Source: Benzoatithermus flavus (GTDB taxonomy: Bacteria; Pseudomonadota; Alphaproteobacteria; Geminicoccales; Geminicoccaceae). From it: 64,000 bases of DNA. The stretch's first letter is position 1. Every line of letters starts with the position of its first letter. A model generated the notes under the pieces. That model was not told the origin of the DNA. It did not search any database and saw only the letters and a list, made by a program, of their open reading frames with translations. Positions 16,719 to 26,494 of the stretch are shown in pieces. The position numbers were made by a program, and so were the translations under genes. Location: positions 62,001 through 126,000 of the forward strand of contig NZ_JBBLZC010000001.1 in the NCBI RefSeq assembly GCF_037908215.1, in the 5' to 3' direction.

Positions 16719-17423
16719 TCAGGCGGGGCGCTTGCGGGTGGTGCGCTGCTCGATGCGCTTCTCGTAGTGCCGACCCTGGATGATCCGATCGACGTAGATG
16801 CCGGGGGTGTGAATGTGGTCGGGGTCGAGCTTGCCGCATTCGACCAGCTCCTCGACCTCGGCCACGCACACCCGCCCCGCCGTGGCGGCGATGGGGTTGA
16901 AGTTGCGCGCGGTCTTGCGGTAGACGAGGTTGCCCTCGTGGTCGCCCTTCCAGGCCTTGACGATGGCGAGGTCGCAGACGATGCCGCGCTCCATGATGTA
17001 GGTCTCGCCGTCGAACTCGCGGTGCTCCTTGCCCTCGGCGACCAGGGTGCCGACCCCGGTCTTGGTGAAGAAGGCAGGAATACCGGCGCCACCGGCGCGG
17101 ATGCGCTCGGCCAGCGTCCCTTGCGGGTTGAACTCGACCTCGACCTCGCCTGCGAGGTATTGGCGGGCGAACTCCTTGTTCTCGCCGACGTAGGAGCTGA
17201 CCATCTTTTTGATCTGGCGGCGGTCCAGGAGCTTGCCGAGCCCCCAGCCGTCCACCCCGCAGTTGTTGCTGACCACGGTGAGGTCCTTGACGCCGCTCTC
17301 GGCGATGGCCTCGATCAGGTGCTCGGGGATGCCGCACAGGCCGAAGCCGCCGGCCACGATCGTCATCCCGTCGCGCAAGAGGCCCGAAAGCGCGGCCTGC
17401 GCATCCTCGTATACCTTCCTCAT
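16719..17423 (-). CDS. scoA: 3-oxoacid CoA-transferase, subunit A
   Basis: The alpha subunit binds CoA. The 234-residue product starts MRKVYEDAQA, and has GGFGLCGIPEHLIEAI near residue 25, the CoA-site pattern of this family, followed by VSNNCGVDGWGLGKLL. The start was chosen because it matches the family's short N-terminus; an upstream in-frame extension is low-complexity. It is translated just before subunit B with a 22-bp gap, so the two form one operon, 147 bp downstream of aroQ. Confidence 0.9.
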   Translation of the reverse strand: MRKVYEDAQAALSGLLRDGMTIVAGGFGLCGIPEHLIEAIAESGVKDLTVVSNNCGVDGWGLGKLLDRRQIKKMVSSYVGENKEFARQYLAGEVEVEFNPQGTLAERIRAGGAGIPAFFTKTGVGTLVAEGKEHREFDGETYIMERGIVCDLAIVKAWKGDHEGNLVYRKTARNFNPIAATAGRVCVAEVEELVECGKLDPDHIHTPGIYVDRIIQGRHYEKRIEQRTTRKRPA

Positions 17424-17570
17424 GGAACGCCTTCCCAGCTGGCGATGGCCGCGAGGCGGGCCGGCGCCCTCCCCGCGCCGAAACGCAGGCATCCTCCTTA
17501 CGGGCTCGGCCGGCGCGGGGCAATGTTTCGGATGGCTCCGCCCACCCGGCGGCAGAGCCCGTGGCAGGTC

Positions 17571-18017
17571 CTAGACCGGTGCCGCAAGCAGACGGGCCAT
17601 GGCCTCGAGCGCCAGAACGTAGCCGTGCGACCCCAGCCCGGCGATGACGCCTTTCGCGACCAGCGAGACATAGGACGTGTGGCGGAAGGGCTCGCGCTGG
17701 TGGATGTTCGAGAGATGGACCTCGACGATCGGTCCCGAGAACGCCTTGAGCGCATCGTGGATCGCGATCGAGGTGTGGGTGTAGGCGCCGGGATTGACGA
17801 CGATCCCGCCCGCCTTCTCCCGCGCCTCGTGGATCCAGTCGATCAGCACCCCTTCGTGGTTGGACTGGCGGAAATCGAGCGCGAGCCCGAGCCCTGCCGC
17901 GTGCCGCCGGCAGGCGACCTCGATGTCGGCGAGCGTCTCCGCGCCGTAGATGTGCGGCTCCCGCTTGCCGAGCAGGTTGAGGTTGGGCCCGTTGAGGACG
18001 AAGACGGTATGCGCCAT
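17571..18017 (-). CDS. aroQ: Type II 3-dehydroquinate dehydratase
   Basis: AroQ dehydrates 3-dehydroquinate to 3-dehydroshikimate in the shikimate pathway. The 148-residue product starts MAHTVFVLNGPNLNLLGKRE. The reactive tyrosine is in REPHIYG, and the histidine motifs are QSNHEG and EVHLSNIHQRE. In many alphaproteobacteria aroQ is followed by accB and accC, but here the CoA-transferase genes follow instead. It is divergent from the polyol operon, with a 337-bp gap. Confidence 0.95.
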   Translation of the reverse strand: MAHTVFVLNGPNLNLLGKREPHIYGAETLADIEVACRRHAAGLGLALDFRQSNHEGVLIDWIHEAREKAGGIVVNPGAYTHTSIAIHDALKAFSGPIVEVHLSNIHQREPFRHTSYVSLVAKGVIAGLGSHGYVLALEAMARLLAAPV

Positions 18018-18354
18018 GATCCGATCCTTCGCGAACCGCCCCGCCCGGCGACACCTGCAGCAGAGCTTCTCGTGCACTCTCGCCGGGGTCGGCAGCAGAT
18101 GACGGCCATCCTATAGCGGAATGCTTCCCGGTCCGTGAAGCCGCCCGGGCGACCTCCCTTCGATGCGGCGACAGGTTTCTCCAAGCTTCTTGCCGGACCG
18201 CGCCACGAACCCGTCAGCGGCGATCGGCCCGACACGCCGGCCGATCTTCTACCGGCCACCGGACAGCGCTTGACAGCCATCCGGTCTTGCGGCACCTTTT
18301 GAACAGCTTTTCATCATTCGAACGAAAGTTCACGCGCGCGATCAGGGAGCGCCC
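18018..18354. promoter_or_regulatory. Divergent control region before the polyol operon
   Basis: The gap between aroQ and the SorC-type regulator holds two inverted repeats. One is GATCGGCC-9-GGCCGATC at 18222-18246. The other is ACCGGA-16-TCCGGT at 18258-18285, whose spacer contains a perfect -35 hexamer TTGACA at 18270-18275. A convincing -10 hexamer is not seen at 17 bp; the best match there is CACCTT. The dyads are plausible sites for the regulator encoded immediately downstream. This is pattern recognition only. Confidence 0.4.
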
Positions 18355-19380
18355 GTGCAGCAGGATGAACTCAGCCTCGCGAGCCGTGCGGCCTGGCTCT
18401 CCTACGTAGGCAACTACACCCAGGAGGAGATCGCCGGGCGCCTCGGCGTGTCGCGGATCAAGGTCAACCGCCTGATCGGTCAGGCGGTGCGGGCCGGGCT
18501 GGTCCATGTCTTCGTCGAGGGCACCGCTGCCGAGTGCATCGAGCTCGAGGAGAGTATCGCCCGGCGCTGGGGCCTCGCCTTCTGCACCGTCGCCCCGATG
18601 GTCGACGAGAGCCCGCTGCCGCTCGCGACCCTCGCCGCCGCCGGCGGGCACTGGCTGCACCGCACGCTGGAGACGGGCCGCGTCTCGCTCGTCGGCGTCG
18701 GTCACGGACGCACACTGGGCGCGGTCGTCGCCAACCTGCCGCGCACACCAAGGCCGGGCGTGCGGTTCGTCTCGCTCTTGGGCAGCCTCACCCGGCATGC
18801 CGCCGCCAACCCGTTCGACGTCATCCACCGTCTCGCCGAGATCACCGGAGCCGAGAGCTATTTCCTGCCGGCTCCGTTCTTCGCCGACAGCGTCGAGGAC
18901 AAGCAGGTGCTCATGGCCCAGCGCAGCATCGAATCGGTGTTCGCGCTGGCGCGCGCGGCCGAGCTCGTCATCGTCGGCATCGGCGAGGTCGGGCCGGAAG
19001 CGCACTTGCGCACCATCGGCATGATCACGCCCGAAGAACATGCCGCGATCGAGCGCGCCGGTGCGGTGGGCGAGGTGCTGGGCCGGTTCCTCGACGCACG
19101 CGGCCGGCCGGTGATGGCCGAGATCAACGAGCGCGCCATCGCCGTCCGGCTCGAGGAACTCAAAGGGCGGCAGATCGTGGCGATCGCGGGCGGGCGCGGC
19201 AAGGCCCGGGCGATCGCCGCCGTGCTCGAGAGCGGCCTTCTTACCGGCCTCATCACCGACGAGGCCACCGCCCGCGAGATTGCCGCCATCGGCCATGCCG
19301 CGGCCGGATCCGGAGCAGTTTTCCATCCGACGACCAGAGTCACAGCAGGGAGAGCTCGGGATGCACGAGAAGGAACGTGA
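18355..19380 (+). CDS. SorC/DeoR-type sugar-binding transcriptional regulator (EryD-like)
   Basis: The 341-residue product starts at GTG 18355. An N-terminal helix-turn-helix is at about residues 13-52 (GNYTQEEIAGRLGVSRIKVNRLI). The rest is the sugar-phosphate-binding domain of the SorC family, with VSLVGVGHGRTLGAVV, VIVGIGEVG and the C-terminal GLLTGLITDEATAREI. EryD of the Brucella erythritol operon and LsrR belong to this family; effectors are usually phosphorylated sugars or polyols. It heads the operon and its end overlaps the solute-binding gene by 20 bp, so it is cotranscribed and probably controls its own operon from the dyads upstream. Confidence 0.9.
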   Translation: MQQDELSLASRAAWLSYVGNYTQEEIAGRLGVSRIKVNRLIGQAVRAGLVHVFVEGTAAECIELEESIARRWGLAFCTVAPMVDESPLPLATLAAAGGHWLHRTLETGRVSLVGVGHGRTLGAVVANLPRTPRPGVRFVSLLGSLTRHAAANPFDVIHRLAEITGAESYFLPAPFFADSVEDKQVLMAQRSIESVFALARAAELVIVGIGEVGPEAHLRTIGMITPEEHAAIERAGAVGEVLGRFLDARGRPVMAEINERAIAVRLEELKGRQIVAIAGGRGKARAIAAVLESGLLTGLITDEATAREIAAIGHAAAGSGAVFHPTTRVTAGRARDAREGT

Positions 19381-20800
19381 TCTTTTTGCGGCCTTCGCCG
19401 CAGGGCGCATCGGGCGGCGCGAGCTGCTCAAGAAGGCCGGTCAGATGGGCCTGAGCGCCGCGGCCGCCGGCTGGTTCGCCAACGAGGCGATGACGCGGGC
19501 GCTGGCCGCCGACTTCGACTGGCAGAAGCATAAAGGGAAGACCATCAGCCTTCTGCTCAACAAGCATCCCTATACGGATGCCATGATCGCCAACCTGGAC
19601 AGCTTCAAGAAGCTGACCGGCATGGACGTGAAGTACGACGTCTTCCCCGAGGACGTGTACTTCGACAAGGTGACGGCTGCTCTGTCCTCGAAGTCCTCGC
19701 AGTACGACGTCTTCATGACCGGGGCCTACCAGACCTGGCAGTACGGCCCGGCGGGCTGGCTGGTCGATCTCGCCGAGTACATCCAGGACCCGGCCAAGAC
19801 CAACCCGGGCTACAACTGGGACGACATGCTGCCGAACCTGCGCGCCGCGACCGCCTGGTCGGGCGTGCCGGGTGCCGAGCTCGGCGGCGCGGGCTCCAAG
19901 CAGTGGGCGATCCCGTGGGGTTTCGAGCTCAACTCGATCACCTATAACCGCAAGTTCTTCGACGAGCTCAAGATCCAGCCGGCGAAGAACCTGCCCGAGC
20001 TGGTCGAGCAGGCGAAGATGATCTCGGCTGCGGGCAAAAGCTACTACGGCATCGGCGTGCGCGGCTCGCGCTCCTGGGCCACGATCCACCCGGGCTACCT
20101 CTCGGCCTTCGCCAACTACGGCGCGAAGGACTTCGAAGTCTCGGGCGGCAAGCTCAAGGCGGCCATGAACAGCCCCGCCGGCAAGGAGATGACCCGGCTC
20201 TGGGTCGACATGATCCAGAACGGCGGTCCGAAGAACTGGGCGACCTACACCTGGTACCAGGTCGGCACCGACTTGGGTGCGGGCGCTTCGGCCCAGATCT
20301 ACGATGCCGACATCCTCGGCTACTTCATGAACGGCGGCGACAACAAGGAGAAGGGCAACCTCGCCTACCATGCCTTCGCGCCCAATCCCAAGGCCACGGC
20401 ACCCACGCCCAACGTGTGGATCTGGTCCTTGGGCATGAGCAACTTCAGCAAGCAGAAGGATGCGGCCTGGTATTGGATGCAGTGGGCGAGCGGTGTGGAG
20501 CACGCGCTGTTCGGCGCCCGCCAGATGGACTTCGTCAACCCGGTCCGGGCATCGGTGTGGAAGGACGAGGCGTTCCGCGCGCGGATCGCAAAGAGCTATC
20601 CGGGCTATCTCGAGCAGTACGAGGCGAGCGCGCCGGGCTCGAAGATCTACTTCACGCCGCAGCCGCTCTTCTTCAACCTCACCACCGACTGGGCCGCAGC
20701 GCTCCAGAAGATGGTGGCGAAAGAGATCCCGGTCGACGAGGGCCTGGACCAGCTCGCCGAGAGCATCAACCGCCAGCTCAAGCAGGCCGGTCTCGGCTGA
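19361..20800 (+). CDS. ABC transporter solute-binding protein (family 1, polyol/sugar)
   Basis: The product has 479 residues. The N-terminus contains GRRELLKKAGQMGLSAAAAG, which looks like a twin-arginine signal, and processing is likely near ALAADF. The mature part is a large family 1 extracellular binding protein with VFPEDVYFDKVTAAL and SQYDVFMTGAYQTWQYG, as in sorbitol, mannitol and related polyol systems of rhizobia. Aromatic residues are frequent, as expected of a sugar-stacking pocket. The start ATG 19361 follows AGGGAGAGC. Two permeases follow after an intercistronic stem-loop. The ligand cannot be named from sequence. Confidence 0.9.
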   Translation: MHEKERDLFAAFAAGRIGRRELLKKAGQMGLSAAAAGWFANEAMTRALAADFDWQKHKGKTISLLLNKHPYTDAMIANLDSFKKLTGMDVKYDVFPEDVYFDKVTAALSSKSSQYDVFMTGAYQTWQYGPAGWLVDLAEYIQDPAKTNPGYNWDDMLPNLRAATAWSGVPGAELGGAGSKQWAIPWGFELNSITYNRKFFDELKIQPAKNLPELVEQAKMISAAGKSYYGIGVRGSRSWATIHPGYLSAFANYGAKDFEVSGGKLKAAMNSPAGKEMTRLWVDMIQNGGPKNWATYTWYQVGTDLGAGASAQIYDADILGYFMNGGDNKEKGNLAYHAFAPNPKATAPTPNVWIWSLGMSNFSKQKDAAWYWMQWASGVEHALFGARQMDFVNPVRASVWKDEAFRARIAKSYPGYLEQYEASAPGSKIYFTPQPLFFNLTTDWAAALQKMVAKEIPVDEGLDQLAESINRQLKQAGLG

Positions 20801-20819
20801 GCCGGACCGTCCGACGCCG

Positions 20820-20850
20820 CGGCCCGTCCGCTGCCTCGAGCGGCGGGCCG
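20820..20850 (+). other. Intercistronic stem-loop after the binding-protein gene
   Basis: CGGCCCGTCCGCT at 20820-20832 pairs with AGCGGCGGGCCG at 20839-20850, giving 12 base pairs with one bulged T and a six-base loop. It begins 20 bp after the stop of the binding-protein gene, with no T-run behind it. Such hairpins between a binding protein and its permeases are known in other transport operons to protect the upstream part of the mRNA, so that the binding protein is made in excess. Confidence 0.6.
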
Positions 20851-20867
20851 TCGGCAGGCTTCGCGTC

Positions 20868-21809
20868 ATGGGACATCACGGCATGGCCACCACCACCCTC
20901 ACCGCCACCACCCTGCCCCGCCGCCGTCGCATCGGCCGCGCCGTGCTGCCTTATCTCCTGTCGCTGCCGGCGCTCGTCGTCTGCATCGGCATCCTGATCC
21001 CGTTCTTCACGGCGGTCTGGTACTCGCTGCAGCGCTACAACCTGAACCTGCCGTTCCTGCGGGGCTTCATCTGGCTCGAGCAGTACCAGGATCTCCTCTT
21101 CGACGCAGCGTTCTGGAACACGGTCCAGGTCTCGCTGCTCTACACCGTGCTCACCGTGGGCGTGGAGCTGGTCTTGGGGCTTGGCATCGCCATGCTCCTG
21201 CGCCGTCCGAGCTGGCTCAACAACGTGCTGAGCATCGCGCTGATGCTGCCGCTCATGGTGGCACCTGCCATCGCCGCCCTCATGTGGAAGCTCATGACCC
21301 ATCCCGACTTCGGGATCCTGAGCTACCTCGTGAGTCTTCTGGGCGTCACCGACTTCCGCTGGGCCTCGGCGCCTTCGACCGCGCTCTTCACCGTCGTCCT
21401 GGTCGACGTCTGGGTCTACACGCCCTTCATGATGATCCTGCTGCTCGCCGGCCTGCGCGGCCTGCCGCGCCAGCCCTTCGAGGCTGCCGAGCTCGACGGG
21501 GTGCCGCCGAGCTTCGTCTTCTTCCGCATCACCCTACCGATGCTCACCCCCTACATCATCACCGCCGCCTTGTTCCGAATGCTCGATGCGATCCAGCAGT
21601 TCGACATCATCTACGCCATGACCCAGGGCGGCCCCGGCGACAAGCTCATGGTCTTCCAGGTCCAGGCCTACCTCGAGTTCTTCCAGAACATGAACGTCGG
21701 CCGCTCGGCCGCCATGCTGATGGTGCTCTGGCTGATCGCCAACGTCCTCTCCACCCAGTTCATCAAGCAGTGGCTGCGCCTGCGCGAGCGCGCCCATGGA
21801 GCCGCCTGA
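20868..21809 (+). CDS. ABC transporter permease (MalF/UgpA type)
   Basis: This 313-residue inner-membrane permease begins MGHHGMATTTL; an in-frame ATG at 20883 is an equally possible start. Six membrane helices can be traced: LPYLLSLPALVVCIGIL, then others to the end. The coupling loop EAAELDGVPPSFVFFRITLPML is the EAA motif that docks on the ATPase. It pairs with the following permease, whose start lies 14 bp inside this gene. Confidence 0.92.
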   Translation: MGHHGMATTTLTATTLPRRRRIGRAVLPYLLSLPALVVCIGILIPFFTAVWYSLQRYNLNLPFLRGFIWLEQYQDLLFDAAFWNTVQVSLLYTVLTVGVELVLGLGIAMLLRRPSWLNNVLSIALMLPLMVAPAIAALMWKLMTHPDFGILSYLVSLLGVTDFRWASAPSTALFTVVLVDVWVYTPFMMILLLAGLRGLPRQPFEAAELDGVPPSFVFFRITLPMLTPYIITAALFRMLDAIQQFDIIYAMTQGGPGDKLMVFQVQAYLEFFQNMNVGRSAAMLMVLWLIANVLSTQFIKQWLRLRERAHGAA

Positions 21810-22668
21810 GATGATGCGCGAATCGCCCTTGAGCCGCATCCTGCGCGGCCTGGCCCTCCTCGTGGTGGCGCTCTTCTTCCTGTTCCCGATCTTCTGGGTC
21901 CTCTTGATGTCGTTCCAGACGAACGAGCAGATCCTGAGGATTCCGCCGTCCCTCTTCTTCGAGCCCACGCTCGGCAATTACGTGGCACTGGTCTCGGGCA
22001 AGCTCGAGACCGCCGCCGGCACGCTCGAGATTCCGTTCATGCGCAACCTCGGCAACAGCGTGCTCCTGAGCGCCGTCTCGGTGGCTCTCTCGCTGGTTCT
22101 GGGCGTGCCCGCGGCCTACGCCTTCGCCCGCTTCCGCTTCCGGCTCGGCGAGAACATCGCCTTCACCCTGCTCTCCTTCCGCTTCGCCCCGCCGCTCCTG
22201 GTGCTCCTGCCGCTCAGCCTCTACTTCCAGGACCTCGGCCTGAACGACACCTACACGGGCCTGATCTGGGTCTATCAGCTCATCTCGCTGCCGCTGATCC
22301 TTTGGATCGTGCGCGGCTATTTCGAGGACATCAGCCCCGACATCGAGCATGCCTATCGGATCGACGGCCATAGCTGGTGGCGCACCTTCACCCGGATCGC
22401 ATTGCCCTTGGCCCGGCCCGGCATCGCGGCGGCAGCGCTCCTCGCCTTCATCTTCTGCTGGAACAACTTCATCTTCGCCCTGATCCTGGCCTCGGCCGAC
22501 AAGCAGCCCGTGACGGTGGGGGCGCTGGCCTTCGTCACCGCCTCGGGCATCCAGTACGGCCAGATCGCGGCCGCCGTGATCCTCTCCGTGACACCGACCC
22601 TGCTCCTCGCCCTCTACGCCCAGCGCTACCTGGTCGAGGGTCTGTCCTTAGGTGCGGTGAAGGGATGA
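21796..22668 (+). CDS. ABC transporter permease (MalG/UgpE type)
   Basis: This is the second permease, 290 residues, with six predicted helices starting ILRGLALLVVALFFLFPIF. The EAA loop is seen as IEHAYRIDGHSWWRTFTRIALPL, where the usual EAA is EHA, still with the conserved glycine. AYAFARFRF marks the family. Its start overlaps the first permease by 14 bp and its stop overlaps the ATPase start as ATGA, so translation of the transporter genes is tightly coupled. Confidence 0.92.
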   Translation: MEPPEMMRESPLSRILRGLALLVVALFFLFPIFWVLLMSFQTNEQILRIPPSLFFEPTLGNYVALVSGKLETAAGTLEIPFMRNLGNSVLLSAVSVALSLVLGVPAAYAFARFRFRLGENIAFTLLSFRFAPPLLVLLPLSLYFQDLGLNDTYTGLIWVYQLISLPLILWIVRGYFEDISPDIEHAYRIDGHSWWRTFTRIALPLARPGIAAAALLAFIFCWNNFIFALILASADKQPVTVGALAFVTASGIQYGQIAAAVILSVTPTLLLALYAQRYLVEGLSLGAVKG

Positions 22669-23780
22669 CCGCCATGACCACCCCCCGCCTCGCTCTCGAT
22701 CGCCTCCGCAAGCGCTACCGCGACACGGTCGTCCTCGACGACGTCTCGCTCGAGGTCGCGGCCGGCGAGACGGTCGTGGTCTGCGGCCCCTCGGGCGGCG
22801 GCAAGACCGTGCTGCTCCGCCTGATCTCGGGCACCAGCAGCCCCGATGCCGGCGACATCCGCATCGACGGCGCCTCGGTCCTGAATCTCGGGCCCGAGGA
22901 GCGCGACGTCGGCATGGCGTTCCAGAACTTCGCCCTCTACCCGCACCTTACGGCGTTCGAGAACATCGCGAGCCCTTTGCGCGCTCACGGCCTCGCCGAG
23001 GCCGAGATCAAGGAGCGCGTCGGGTCGATCGCGGCCCTCCTGCGGATCGGCCACGTGCTCGGGCACCGGCCGCGCGAACTCTCGAACGGCCAGAAGCAGC
23101 GCACGGCCCTGGCGCGCGCGCTCGTGCGCGGACCCGGTGTGCTCCTCCTCGACGACCCTTTGCGCAACGTCGACGCCAAGCTGCGCTACGAGATGCGGCT
23201 CGAGCTGCCGCGCCTTTTGGGCAGCTTCGGTTCGGCCGTGATCTACGTCACGCAGGACTACAAGGAGGCGATGGCGCTGGGCCAGCGGATCGCCGTGCTC
23301 AGGGGCGGCCGGTTCGAGCAGGTGGCGGTGCCGCCCGCGATCTACGACCGGCCCGCCAATGTCGAGATCGCGCGCCTGTTCGGCGATCCCACCATCAACC
23401 TCTATCCCTGTCGGCCGCAGGCCATGGGCGGCGGTACGATCGTCGAGCTCTTCGGCGACCGGCTGCCGCTCGAAGCGGCTGCGGGCGGCCTCGCCGGGCG
23501 CGACGTGCTCCTGGGCGTGCGCGCCGAGGACGTCGAGGTGACGCTCGAGCCCGTGCCGGGTGCGGTGCCGGTCGAGCTCGACGCCGTGACCCCGCTCAAC
23601 GTCCGCGCCGTGCTCTACCTTCGCACCCGCGACGGCAAGGAGCTCCTTGCGACCGTCGCCGAGGACGAAGCGCCCCGCTTCGGCCGCGGCCATCGTTCGG
23701 TCTGGGCGCGCGTGACCCCGGACCGCTTCCTGATGTTCGATCCCGCGAGCGGAGCCCGGCTCCTGCCCGTGGCTGCTTGA
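22665..23780 (+). CDS. ABC transporter ATPase 1, with altered catalytic residues
   Basis: This 371-residue ATPase has an N-terminal nucleotide-binding domain and a C-terminal TOBE-like regulatory domain, as in MalK/UgpC. The Walker A motif GPSGGGKT, Q-loop FQNFALYPH and signature LSNGQKQR are present. Two key positions differ. The Walker B is LLLDDP, so the catalytic glutamate is aspartate (codon GAC at about 23152-23154). The switch reads VTQD where VTHD is expected (CAG). Both were checked against the bases. It is likely to act as a heterodimer with the next ATPase. Start ATG 22665 overlaps the permease stop; ATG 22674 is an alternative. Confidence 0.93.
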   Translation: MTAMTTPRLALDRLRKRYRDTVVLDDVSLEVAAGETVVVCGPSGGGKTVLLRLISGTSSPDAGDIRIDGASVLNLGPEERDVGMAFQNFALYPHLTAFENIASPLRAHGLAEAEIKERVGSIAALLRIGHVLGHRPRELSNGQKQRTALARALVRGPGVLLLDDPLRNVDAKLRYEMRLELPRLLGSFGSAVIYVTQDYKEAMALGQRIAVLRGGRFEQVAVPPAIYDRPANVEIARLFGDPTINLYPCRPQAMGGGTIVELFGDRLPLEAAAGGLAGRDVLLGVRAEDVEVTLEPVPGAVPVELDAVTPLNVRAVLYLRTRDGKELLATVAEDEAPRFGRGHRSVWARVTPDRFLMFDPASGARLLPVAA

Positions 23781-23792
23781 GGAGAGACGGGC

Positions 23793-24925
<1,133 letters not shown>

Positions 24926-24929
<4 letters not shown>

Positions 24930-26494
24930 GCCGGAAGGACGTCATCGTCGGCATCGACGCGGGCACGTCGGTCACGAAGGTCGTGGCCTTCGACCTCGAC
25001 GGCAACGAGCTCGCCGCGGTCGGCCGGCCCAACCGCTACGAGGAACTGCCGGGCGGCGGGGTCGAGCAGGACATGGCCCGCACTTGGGCCGACACGGTGG
25101 CCGTCTTGCGCGAGCTCGCCGAGGCCGTGCCGGGCTTGCGCGAGCGGGCAGCAGCCCTTGCCGTCACCGGCCAGGGCGACGGCACCTGGCTCTACGACGA
25201 GGCCGGCGAGCCCACCGCCCCGGCGTGGCTGTGGCTCGACTCGCGTGCCGCCGGCATCGTGCGCGAGCTGGATCGGAACGGCGTGCGTGCGCTGGCCTAC
25301 CGGCACACGGGCTGCGGGATGAACGCCTGCAACCAGTCGGCCCAGCTCCTCTGGCTGAAGCGCCACGCTCCGCACGTTCTCGCCCGCAGCGCCACCGCCT
25401 GCCACTGCAAGGACTGGCTCTATTTCAAGCTCACGGGGCAACGCGTCACCGACGTCTCGGAAGCCATCTTCACCTTCGGCGACTTCCGCACCCGCACTTA
25501 TGCGCCCGAGATCCTGACCGCCATGGGCCTCGAGGCCGAGCGCCGGCTGCTGCCCGAGCCCATCGACGGGACGCGCACCACGCACCCCTTGAGCGCTGCA
25601 GCCTCGGCCGCGACCGGCCTGCCCGCAGGCCTGCCCGTCGCCTTGGGCTTCGTCGACGTGGTCTGCACCGCCCTGGGGGGCGGCATCTACGAGCCCGGCC
25701 GCGCCATCGGCTGCTCGATCGTCGGTTCCACCGGCATGCACATGCGCTTCCTGCCCGATGTGGCCGAGGTCCGGCTCGGTCGCGAGCCCGCCGGCTACAC
25801 CATGCAGTTTCCCGTCCCCGGCAGCGTGGCGCAGATGCACTCCAACATGGCGGCCACGCTCAACATCGACTGGGTCGTCGATCTGGCACGCCAGGCAGCG
25901 GGCCTGCTCGGCCAGGAGGTCGACCGGCGCGCCGCGCTCGCCACCCTCGATGCGCGCGTCCTGGACGCGAAGCCCGCCGCCACCCTCTATCATCCCTATA
26001 TCCACGAAGCCGGCGAGCGCGGCCCCTTCCTCGACGCCGCCGCGCGCGCGAGCTTCACCGGGCTCTCGACCCGCGTCGGCTTCACCGACCTCGTCCGCTC
26101 GGTCTACGAGGGCCTGGCCTTCGCGGCGCGCGATTGCTACAGCGCCATGGGTCACGTTCCGGAGGAGGTCCGGGTCGCCGGCGGTGCCGCGCGCTCGAAG
26201 GCGCTGAAGACCATCCTCGCGAGCGTCCTCGGTGCGCCGCTACGCGAGAGCCACCGTCAGGAGGCCGGTGCCGCCGGTGCCGCCATGATGGCGGCCGTGG
26301 CGGTGGGCGTGTTCCCCGACATGGCGGCGGCAGCTTCCCGCTGGGTGACACCGCTTCTGGGCGATCTCGTCCGGCCCGAGCCCGAACTCGCCCGCCTCTA
26401 CGATCGTCTCTTCCCCCTCTACGTCGCGACGCGCACGGCCATGCCCCCGCTCTGGGCCGAGCTCGCGAGCCTGAAGAACGGAGATGCGCGATGA
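24926..26494 (+). CDS. FGGY-family polyol kinase, erythritol kinase (EryA)-like
   Basis: This 522-residue sugar/polyol kinase would phosphorylate the imported substrate with ATP in the cytoplasm. The first actin-like domain starts VGIDAGTSVTKVVAFDLDG; the FGGY second domain carries the ATP-site stretch VAGGAARSKALKTIL. Segments such as LPGGGVEQDMARTW, AVTGQGDGTWL, HCKDWLYFKLTGQ and FTFGDFRTRTY are, from memory, like Brucella EryA, more than xylulokinase or glycerol kinase. The gene lies directly behind the ATPases (ATGA overlap) and is itself overlapped by the dehydrogenase. Erythritol, threitol or a pentitol are candidate substrates. Confidence 0.85.
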
